Source: F1-60-MAGs163 sp046091165 (GTDB lineage Bacteria; Actinomycetota; Thermoleophilia; Solirubrobacterales; Solirubrobacteraceae). From it: a stretch of DNA of 9,035 nt. Every line of letters begins with the position of its first letter. Positions within the stretch are counted from its first letter, which is position 1. Shown one piece after another: positions 1 through 4,881 of the stretch. Under the pieces are notes generated by a model. The model did not search any database and was not told where the DNA came from. It saw nothing but the letters and a program-made list of their open reading frames with translations. Made by a program: the position numbers and the translations under genes. The stretch covers positions 1 through 9,035 of the forward strand of contig JBJTBE010000035.1 in the NCBI GenBank assembly GCA_046091165.1. The letters run 5' to 3'.

Positions 1-15
1 TGGGAGGAAGGCACG

Positions 16-48
16 GCCTGAGGCGTTGCGGGTCGGCGACCCTCAGGC
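16..48 (-). terminator. Possible hairpin at the 3' end of the plsC-like gene
   Basis: Inverted repeat GCCTGAGG (16-23) and CCTCAGGC (41-48) spans the stop codon at 43-45. A nested alternative stem GGGTC (30-34) / GACCC (38-42) with a three-base loop competes with it. No T-run follows on the minus strand, so this is at best a GC hairpin of the T-less kind common in actinobacteria. It may be chance in such GC-rich DNA. Confidence 0.25.
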
Positions 49-714
49 GCCCGGCCCGGCTCCGAACAGCTCGACGACCCGTAGCCAGACCTCGCCGGTC
101 AGGCGCTCGGCGTCCTGCTCGCTGACCGGCTGTTCGGGCCCGTCGGCCAGCGGAGGGGCGAAGCGCACGCTGAGCCTGCGGAACCTCAGGAACCCGGCCT
201 TGTGCAGCTTGGTGGCGTCGACGATCGCGGCGGGGACGACCGGCGCCCCGGTCGCCAGGGCGACGATGCCGATGCCGTGCTTGGGGCGGGTTTCCAGGGA
301 CGGGCGGATCCCGCCCTGCGGATAGATGACCACGAGGCCCCCGCGCCGGACGATCGCCTCGGCGGCGTCCATGGCGGCGTGGTCGTGGGCGCCGCGGCGG
401 ACCGGGAAGGCTCCGAGCGCGGAGAGGAGCCGGCCGACCGCGGGGTTGGAGAAGAGCTCGGCGGCAGCCATGAAGTTGACCGGGCGGTCGATCCGGCAGG
501 CCAGGAAGAAGTGGTCGAGGTAGGAGCCGTGGTTGGAGGCGACCAGGGCGCCCCCGTCGAGCGGGACCTCGTCGAGGCCCTCGAAGCGGGTTCTCCAGAG
601 CCGGGCGGCGTTGCGGGCAACCACCCGAACGACATCCTGGGTAAGCCCCGGCGGGCGCGCAACCGCGCGTTCCAGCAGGAGGTCGAGATGTTCCCCGGAG
701 CGGGAAGGCGCCAC
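43..714 (-). CDS. PlsC-family 1-acylglycerol-3-phosphate O-acyltransferase
   Basis: Likely transfers an acyl group to lysophosphatidic acid or a related lysophospholipid at the inner face of the membrane, a step in phospholipid synthesis. The 223-residue product has the family blocks in order: NHGSYLD at 61-67 (the H-x4-D catalytic pair, H62 and D67), FPVRRG at 103-108, PQGGIRPS at 132-139 and VPAAIVDATKL at 160-170. Length is normal for a short bacterial PlsC. Block III is unusual: the common form is PEGTRS, and here glutamate is replaced by glutamine and threonine by isoleucine, so the acceptor may differ from lysophosphatidic acid. The start is GTG at 714; no ATG is suitably placed and the next methionine (residue 82) lies beyond block I. 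No clear Shine-Dalgarno precedes it, while a TANNNT hexamer sits six bases upstream, which would suit a leaderless message. It is divergent from the dehydrogenase gene. Family call is firm, exact substrate is not. Confidence 0.88.
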   Translation of the reverse strand: MAPSRSGEHLDLLLERAVARPPGLTQDVVRVVARNAARLWRTRFEGLDEVPLDGGALVASNHGSYLDHFFLACRIDRPVNFMAAAELFSNPAVGRLLSALGAFPVRRGAHDHAAMDAAEAIVRRGGLVVIYPQGGIRPSLETRPKHGIGIVALATGAPVVPAAIVDATKLHKAGFLRFRRLSVRFAPPLADGPEQPVSEQDAERLTGEVWLRVVELFGAGPGA

Positions 715-720
715 GCGGGC

Positions 721-726
721 AGCGTA
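721..726 (-). promoter_or_regulatory. Candidate -10 hexamer for the plsC-like gene
   Basis: On the minus strand the hexamer is TACGCT (TANNNT form), six bases before the GTG start at 714. Transcription would begin at or next to the start codon, giving a leaderless mRNA. No convincing -35 (TTGAC-like) is seen 16-19 bases upstream. Weak evidence on its own. Confidence 0.25.
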
Positions 727-764
727 CCGGCGGGCCGGGGCGCCGGGAGTGTCATCCTCAGGGG

Positions 765-1928
765 GTGAAGAAAACCGCCCTGCTCAGCGTTTCCGTCGCC
801 CTGCTGCTGACCGCATGCGGCTCCGGAGAGCCGGCCGGCCAGGCCACCGCGGCCAGCGCCGCCGCCGTGAAGCTCGTGGGTGTCGGGAAGTTCGACCAGC
901 CGCTCTACGTAGCCGCGCCGCCGAGCGACCGCCGCCGCGTGATGGTGGTCGAGCAGCCGGGGCGGATCCTCGTCGTCCGTGACGGAAAGCGCCTGGCGAA
1001 GCCGTTCCTGGACATCCGCTCCAGGGTCCTCGCCGGCGGCGAGCAGGGCCTGCTGGGCCTGGCCTTCGCGCCCGACTACGCCGGCAGCGGGCGCTTCTAC
1101 GTCTACTACACGCGCAGGGACGGCCGCCAGGCGGTCTCCGAGTTTCGCCGCAGCTCGAGCGACCGCGCCAACCCCGCCAGCGAGCGCCAGGTCCTGGTGA
1201 TGGCCGACCCGGAGGGCAACCACAACGGAGGCCAGCTCAACTTCGGCCCGGACAGGCTCCTCTACATCGGCACCGGCGACGGGGGCGGCGCCGGCGACCG
1301 GCACGGGGCGATCGGAAACGCCCAGGACCTCGGCTCCCTGCTCGGCAAGATCCTCCGGATCGACCCCGCGGCCGGCGGCGGGCGCCCGTACACCGTTCCG
1401 GCTTCCAACCCCTTCGTCGACCAGGCCGGCGCCCGGCCGGAGGTATGGACCTACGGGCTGCGCAACCCGTGGCGCTTCTCGTTCGACCGCAGGACCGGCG
1501 ACCTGACGATCGGCGACGTCGGCCAGAACGAGGTAGAGGAGATCGACTTCACCCTCAAGGACAAGAGCGCCGGCTCGAACTTCGGGTGGCGGCCTTTCGA
1601 GGGCGACCGTCGCTTCACCGACGAGGAGGCCCCCACCGCGGTGCCCCCGGTGATCACCAAGGACCACGACCGCGGCTGGTGCTCCATCACCGGCGGCTAC
1701 GTGGTCCGGGACCCGAAGCTCCCTACGCTCGAGGGCCGTTACCTCTACGGCGACTTCTGCAAGGGCGAGATCTGGTCGGCAAGGCTCTCGCAGGGCTCGG
1801 CCACCGGCGACGGCCGGGTCGCCGGGCTCCCGAAGTTCGAGCAGCTCTCCTCCTTTGGCCAGGATTCACGCGGCCGCATCTACGTTGTCTCGCTGGCCGG
1901 CCAGGTGAGCCGGCTGGCTGCCCGCTGA
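765..1928 (+). CDS. PQQ-dependent sugar dehydrogenase-family lipoprotein (glucose/sorbosone dehydrogenase type)
   Basis: A 387-residue six-bladed beta-propeller of the glucose/sorbosone dehydrogenase (GSDH) family, which oxidises sugars or other alcohols outside the cell with PQQ as cofactor. The N-terminus is a lipoprotein signal: KK, a hydrophobic stretch at 5-15, then lipobox LTAC with the lipidated cysteine at 18, so it should be anchored on the outer face of the membrane. Family motifs: GNHNGGQLNFGP at 151-162 (H153 matches the catalytic histidine), YIGTGDGGG at 167-175, LGKILRIDP at 193-201, GLRNPWRFSFD at 231-241 (R233 matches the PQQ-contacting arginine) and DVGQNEVEEID at 251-261. 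C306 and C332 flank SITGGYV and YLYGDF and may form a disulfide. The start is GTG at 765, needed to keep the signal peptide; the ribosome binding site is poor (AGGGG runs straight into it). No pqq synthesis genes are present, so PQQ use is by family only and the substrate is unknown. Confidence 0.9.
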   Translation: MKKTALLSVSVALLLTACGSGEPAGQATAASAAAVKLVGVGKFDQPLYVAAPPSDRRRVMVVEQPGRILVVRDGKRLAKPFLDIRSRVLAGGEQGLLGLAFAPDYAGSGRFYVYYTRRDGRQAVSEFRRSSSDRANPASERQVLVMADPEGNHNGGQLNFGPDRLLYIGTGDGGGAGDRHGAIGNAQDLGSLLGKILRIDPAAGGGRPYTVPASNPFVDQAGARPEVWTYGLRNPWRFSFDRRTGDLTIGDVGQNEVEEIDFTLKDKSAGSNFGWRPFEGDRRFTDEEAPTAVPPVITKDHDRGWCSITGGYVVRDPKLPTLEGRYLYGDFCKGEIWSARLSQGSATGDGRVAGLPKFEQLSSFGQDSRGRIYVVSLAGQVSRLAAR

Positions 1929-1969
1929 CCGCGCGCGCAAGGCTCCGCGGCAGGGCATCTTCGGCGCCC
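1929..1969 (+). terminator. Possible weak hairpins after the dehydrogenase gene
   Basis: Immediately after the TGA stop lies CCGCG (1929-1933) pairing with CGCGG (1946-1950) across 12 bases, followed by GGGC (1953-1956) pairing with GCCC (1966-1969). No T-run follows. Either could slow RNA polymerase before bioY, but short GC stems are expected by chance here. Confidence 0.2.
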
Positions 1970-1975
1970 GTCGAA

Positions 1976-1981
1976 TAGCGT
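1976..1981 (+). promoter_or_regulatory. Candidate -10 hexamer for bioY
   Basis: TAGCGT (TANNNT form) lies in the 93-bp gap between the dehydrogenase and bioY. It would give a leader of about 33 bases containing the bioY Shine-Dalgarno. No good -35 is seen. The gap favours a separate promoter for bioY over read-through, but the exact site is uncertain. Confidence 0.22.
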
Positions 1982-2010
1982 TCGGTCAGCCCGTTACACC
2001 CTCTGCCACT

Positions 2011-2016
2011 GGAGAT
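2011..2016 (+). promoter_or_regulatory. Ribosome binding site fixing the TTG start of bioY
   Basis: GGAGAT sits five bases before TTG at 2022. This is a good Shine-Dalgarno at normal spacing and is the reason for accepting the rare TTG start; the next in-frame ATG would remove the first two membrane segments. Confidence 0.75.
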
Positions 2017-2021
2017 AACCC

Positions 2022-2624
2022 TTGTCCGAGATCACCGTCGACCACCGCCAGCCAGTACTCGCCGACGAGCTGCCCGGCTCGATCGCCCGCGACATCGCCC
2101 TCGTCGTGGCCGGCGCGCTCTTCACCGCGCTGCTGGCCCAGGTCTCCATCAACGTCCCCGGCTCCCCGGTCCCGATCACGGGGCAGACCCTGGCCGTAGG
2201 CCTGGTGGGTGCCTCGCTGGGCATGACCCGCGGCGCCGCGTCTCTGGCCCTCTACGCGGTACTGGGCCTCTTCCTGCCCTTCTACGCCGACGGCGCGAGC
2301 GGCACCGAGGTGATCTGGGGCGCCAGCGGCGGCTACATCATCGGCTTCATCTTCGCCGCCGGCGCGATCGGCTGGTTCTCCCAGCACGGCGGTGACCGCC
2401 GGCTGCTCTCGACCTTCCTGGGCTTCGTCGTCGCCCAGCTGATCATCTTTGCCTTCGGCCTCGTCGGCCTCCAGCTCGCCACCGGCGAGGACTGGGGCTG
2501 GGTGGTCCACAACGGCTTCACGATCTTCATCGTCGGCGGCCTGGTGAAAGCGGCCATCGGGGCGGTCGTGCTTCCCTCGGCCTGGTACCTGGTGGGCCGC
2601 TTCGACAACCCGCGGCAGGGCTAG
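2022..2624 (+). CDS. bioY: BioY biotin ECF transporter S component
   Basis: Membrane-embedded substrate-binding subunit for biotin uptake. The 200-residue product is of normal BioY length and very hydrophobic, with about six membrane segments (roughly 24-42, 54-68, 72-90, 103-119, 130-152 and 163-190). Recognisable family signatures are PVPITGQT at 49-56, GGYIIGF at 103-109 and the C-terminal GGLVKAAIGAVV at 172-183. The start is TTG, supported by GGAGAT at 2011-2016. Neither an ATPase gene (bioM/ecfA) nor a transmembrane EcfT gene (bioN) lies beside it, so it either shares an energising module encoded elsewhere or works alone, as some solitary BioY proteins are known to. I looked for BirA- or BioQ-like operators upstream; a GTTAC half-site at 1993-1997 has no matching partner. 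Nothing ties it to its neighbours beyond order. Confidence 0.93.
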   Translation: MSEITVDHRQPVLADELPGSIARDIALVVAGALFTALLAQVSINVPGSPVPITGQTLAVGLVGASLGMTRGAASLALYAVLGLFLPFYADGASGTEVIWGASGGYIIGFIFAAGAIGWFSQHGGDRRLLSTFLGFVVAQLIIFAFGLVGLQLATGEDWGWVVHNGFTIFIVGGLVKAAIGAVVLPSAWYLVGRFDNPRQG

Positions 2625-2626
2625 GC

Positions 2627-2642
2627 GCCGCCTTCAGGCGGC
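2627..2642. terminator. Perfect GC hairpin between convergent bioY and acyltransferase genes
   Basis: GCCGCC-TTCA-GGCGGC, a six-pair all-GC stem with a four-base loop, lies just after the bioY stop (2622-2624); its loop and right arm lie in the end of the convergent acyltransferase gene, whose stop anticomplement TCA (2634-2636) is in the loop. It could end transcription from both sides, but no T-run follows on either strand. Confidence 0.4.
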
Positions 2643-4046
2643 CCGGTTGGCGGCGCGCCGCTCCCGGGCCCGCCGGCGCCAGGGCGTCTCCTCGGGCTCG
2701 GGCAGAGAGGCCAGCTCCTCCAGAGCCTCGCCGAGGTCGGCGGCCACCTGCTCGATGTCGGGGACCAGCGCCGCATCGCCGTAGCAGCCGACGTGGAGCC
2801 GGCCGCCGTAGGAGACGGCCCCGATCGAGAGGGAGTGACCGTCGACCAGCGGGACCGCCGGCCAGATCGCCTCCAGCTCGCGGCCCAGTACCCCGATTTC
2901 GCCCTCGGGGCCCGGGACGTTGGAGATCACCAGCGTGAAGTGGGCGGCCGCGGCGGTCGCCTTGACGGCGGCGCTGCGGACCGGGGCAGGTAGCAGCTCG
3001 GCCGAGCGGATGGCGGCATCCAGGGCCCCGGCCTGGCCTGCGCTCTTCAGCGTCCGGGTGCGCGCCCGAACTGTCTTGAGCGTCCTCTCCAGGTCGGGCC
3101 GGCCGAGCGGCAGCTCGACGGCGAGGATCGAGATCCGGTTGCCGTGGTCGGCGGCGCCCTCGCCGTCGTCACGCACGTCGGCGGGCACGAGCACGCGCAC
3201 GTGGTCGGGCTCCTCGCCCCGGCGGGCCAGGGCCCGGCCGACGGCCACCGACGATGCGGCCAGCAGGGCGTCGTTGAGGGTCGCGCCGTAGCGGCCGACC
3301 GACTCGCGGACCGGTCCGATCTCCGCCGAGACGGTGGCCACCGTGCGGCGGCTGGTGGCCGAGCGCTCCAGGGCGGTCCGCGGCATCGGCGTGACGAGGG
3401 TGGCCAGGATAGAGAGCGCCTCCCGGACGGTGTCGGCCCCGGAAGCCAGCGAGCGCGCGACGGTGGTGGCCACGTCGCCGCCGGCGCCGATGCGCGAGAG
3501 GGCCGACGCGGTGAGCATCTCGGCGGTCGAGGGTTCGGGTGCCGGCTGCCACGGGACCGGCGCCGTCGCCGCCCCGGCCCCGTCGAAGAGGACGGTGGCG
3601 ATCTCGATCGCGGCGACGCCGTCCACGAGGGCGTGGTGGGCCTGGCCCACGATCGCGAAGCCCCCGGGCTCGAGCCCGGTGACCAGCTGCAGGCGCCAGA
3701 GCGGGCGCTCACGGTCGAGCGGTTCGGAGAGCAGCCGCCCGGCGATCTCCTCCAGCCGCCTCGGTCCCTCGGAGGGAACGAGGTGGACGGCGCCCACGTG
3801 GCTGGCGACCGAGAAGGCCGGGTCGTCGACCCAGTGGGCGTCGCCGAGCCCGAACGCCGGCTGGACCAGCCGGCGCCGCAGGCGCGGCACCGAGCCCAGG
3901 CGGCCCTCGACCGCCTCGCGAAGCTCACCGAGCGGCGGGGGCTCGCCACGGAAGCGCATGATCCAGCCCACGGTCATCGGCGCCCTCTCGGTCTCGAGGT
4001 CGAGGAAGACGCAGTCCAGCGCGCTGAGGCGGTCGAACGGGGCCAT
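2634..4046 (-). CDS. WS/DGAT-family O-acyltransferase (wax ester synthase/diacylglycerol acyltransferase)
   Basis: Transfers an acyl group from acyl-CoA to diacylglycerol or a long-chain alcohol, making storage triacylglycerol or wax ester; such enzymes act at the inner membrane and on lipid bodies. The 470-residue product is of normal family length. It carries the catalytic HHxxxDG motif as HHALVDG at 137-143, the upstream PLWRLQLVTGL at 115-125, NDALLAA at 258-264 and SNVPGP at 375-380, all typical of the family, plus a basic tail (WRRRARERRAANRAA at 456-470). The start is ATG at 4046: the sequence from there, MAPFDRLSALD, matches the usual N-terminus and GGAGG lies at 4050-4054. A longer reading frame upstream only mirrors the hydrolase gene on the other strand. 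It is convergent with bioY and divergent from the hydrolase. Which acceptor it prefers cannot be told from the sequence. Confidence 0.93.
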   Translation of the reverse strand: MAPFDRLSALDCVFLDLETERAPMTVGWIMRFRGEPPPLGELREAVEGRLGSVPRLRRRLVQPAFGLGDAHWVDDPAFSVASHVGAVHLVPSEGPRRLEEIAGRLLSEPLDRERPLWRLQLVTGLEPGGFAIVGQAHHALVDGVAAIEIATVLFDGAGAATAPVPWQPAPEPSTAEMLTASALSRIGAGGDVATTVARSLASGADTVREALSILATLVTPMPRTALERSATSRRTVATVSAEIGPVRESVGRYGATLNDALLAASSVAVGRALARRGEEPDHVRVLVPADVRDDGEGAADHGNRISILAVELPLGRPDLERTLKTVRARTRTLKSAGQAGALDAAIRSAELLPAPVRSAAVKATAAAAHFTLVISNVPGPEGEIGVLGRELEAIWPAVPLVDGHSLSIGAVSYGGRLHVGCYGDAALVPDIEQVAADLGEALEELASLPEPEETPWRRRARERRAANRAA

Positions 4047-4049
4047 CGG

Positions 4050-4054
4050 CCTCC
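4050..4054 (-). promoter_or_regulatory. Ribosome binding site of the WS/DGAT gene
   Basis: GGAGG on the minus strand, three bases before ATG at 4046. The spacing is short but it selects this start over the longer frame. Confidence 0.6.
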
Positions 4055-4072
4055 AACCTATCGCTATCCGGC

Positions 4073-4084
4073 CCCCGCGCGGGG
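4073..4084. promoter_or_regulatory. 12-bp perfect palindrome in a divergent promoter gap
   Basis: CCCCGCGCGGGG lies in the middle of the 55-bp gap between the WS/DGAT gene and the MBL hydrolase gene. Position and symmetry suit an operator for a dimeric regulator acting on both genes, but no regulator gene is nearby and GC-only palindromes arise easily in this base composition. Confidence 0.25.
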
Positions 4085-4087
4085 CTG

Positions 4088-4093
4088 TAGCCT
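4088..4093 (+). promoter_or_regulatory. Candidate -10 hexamer for the MBL hydrolase/molybdoenzyme operon
   Basis: TAGCCT (TANNNT form) ends eight bases before ATG at 4102, so the transcript would start at or beside the start codon. GGGAG directly abuts the ATG and is too close to be a normal Shine-Dalgarno, in line with a leaderless start. No clear -35. Confidence 0.28.
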
Positions 4094-4101
4094 CGCGGGA
4101 G

Positions 4102-4881
4102 ATGGACGCCCTCAGCGCAGTGGACGTGGAGCTCGTCCGCGCCGGCAATCCCGGCCCCTTCACCCTCGAGGGGAGTAACAGCTGGCTGGTGGGCCGCGAC
4201 GGCTGCTGGATCGTGGACCCGGGCCCGGAGATCGACTCCCACCTGGACCTGCTGGCGGAGCAGGCGCAGCGGCGCGGAGGGGTAGAGGGGATCGTCCTGA
4301 CCCACGGCCACGGCGACCACGCCGACGGGCTCGCCGGCCTCCTCGCCCGGGTCGGAAACGTCCCGGTGGGGGGGGCCGAGGTGGGGAGCGTGCGGCTCGT
4401 GGACGGCGAGCGGTTCGGGCCGTTCGAGGTCCTCGAGACGCCGGGCCACGCTCCCGACTGCCTCAGTTTCCTGGCCGGCCCGGCGCTCTTCACCGGGGAC
4501 GCCGTGCTCGGCCACGGCTCGGTCTTCGTGGCCCCCGACCCGGGGGCCATGACCGGCTACCTCGGGGCCCTGGAGCGGCTGCTCGAGCTTGAGGCCACCG
4601 TGCTCTGTCCCGGCCATGGCCCGGTGGTGCTCGATCCCCGGGCCAAGCTCTCGGAGTACCTGGACCACCGCCTCGACCGCGAGCGGCGTCTCCTGGACGC
4701 CCTCGACGACGGCCTGCGCACCACCGACGAGCTGCTGGACCGGGTCTGGGCCGACGCTCCGGGCGAGCTGCGGGGCGCCGCCCTGCTCACGCTGGTGGCC
4801 CACCTGGATCGCCTCACCGAGGACGGACTGGTTCCCGACGGGGTGGAAAGGCCCGAGATTCCGCAATACGGTGAGGTCTGA
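4102..4881 (+). CDS. MBL-fold metallohydrolase with C-terminal winged helix (LACTB2/glyoxalase II-like)
   Basis: A 259-residue cytoplasmic hydrolase expected to bind two metal ions. Metal ligands are visible: THGHGDH at 67-73 (H68, H70, D72, H73), H116 in TPGHAPD, D133 in FTGDAVLG and H172 in CPGHGP. Residues about 190-245 (LDRERRLLDAL to LTEDGLV) look like the winged-helix tail found in LACTB2-type proteins. Substrates of this group include thioesters, lactones and nucleic acids, so the reaction is open. The span between H73 and H116 is short for the family. A run of eight G at 4368-4375 lies in that span, yet the frame is intact, since metal motifs on both sides share it. The start is ATG at 4102; there is no well-spaced Shine-Dalgarno. 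Its stop TGA overlaps the ATG of the molybdoenzyme by one base, so the two are probably cotranscribed and translationally coupled. Confidence 0.9.
   Translation: MDALSAVDVELVRAGNPGPFTLEGSNSWLVGRDGCWIVDPGPEIDSHLDLLAEQAQRRGGVEGIVLTHGHGDHADGLAGLLARVGNVPVGGAEVGSVRLVDGERFGPFEVLETPGHAPDCLSFLAGPALFTGDAVLGHGSVFVAPDPGAMTGYLGALERLLELEATVLCPGHGPVVLDPRAKLSEYLDHRLDRERRLLDALDDGLRTTDELLDRVWADAPGELRGAALLTLVAHLDRLTEDGLVPDGVERPEIPQYGEV
4870..4876 (+). promoter_or_regulatory. Ribosome binding site of the molybdoenzyme, inside the hydrolase gene
   Basis: GGTGAGG lies in the last codons of the hydrolase gene, four bases before ATG at 4881. With the TGATG overlap of stop and start, it supports translational coupling. 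Confidence 0.65.

Noticed and set aside
727..746. CCGGCG / CGCCGG inverted repeat with 8-base spacer in the plsC-dehydrogenase gap
   Set aside because: Arms are pure G/C in a gap that is almost entirely G/C; such matches are expected by chance.
186..1667. 493-codon minus-strand frame spanning the plsC-like gene, the gap and most of the PQQ-type dehydrogenase gene
   Set aside because: It crosses two well-supported genes and their promoter gap and shows no family motif; low-complexity Ser/Pro/Thr/Arg stretches betray an out-of-frame reading.
1985..1997. BioQ-like operator before bioY (GTTAC half-site)
   Set aside because: The partner half expected three bases upstream reads GTCAG and does not match; one five-base half-site is not enough.
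3334..4101. N-terminal extension of the MBL hydrolase (start at 3334)
   Set aside because: It lies opposite the WS/DGAT gene, is Ser/Arg-rich and lacks any domain; the fold begins just after the ATG at 4102.
3144..4178. 344-codon plus-strand frame opposite the WS/DGAT gene
   Set aside because: Mirror of the real gene, Arg/Gly/Asp-rich with no domain, and it runs across the divergent promoter gap.
4047..4550. N-terminal extension of the WS/DGAT gene (start at 4550)
   Set aside because: The extra 168 residues are Ser/Pro-rich antisense of the hydrolase gene; the WS/DGAT family N-terminus starts exactly at the ATG at 4046 with GGAGG before it.
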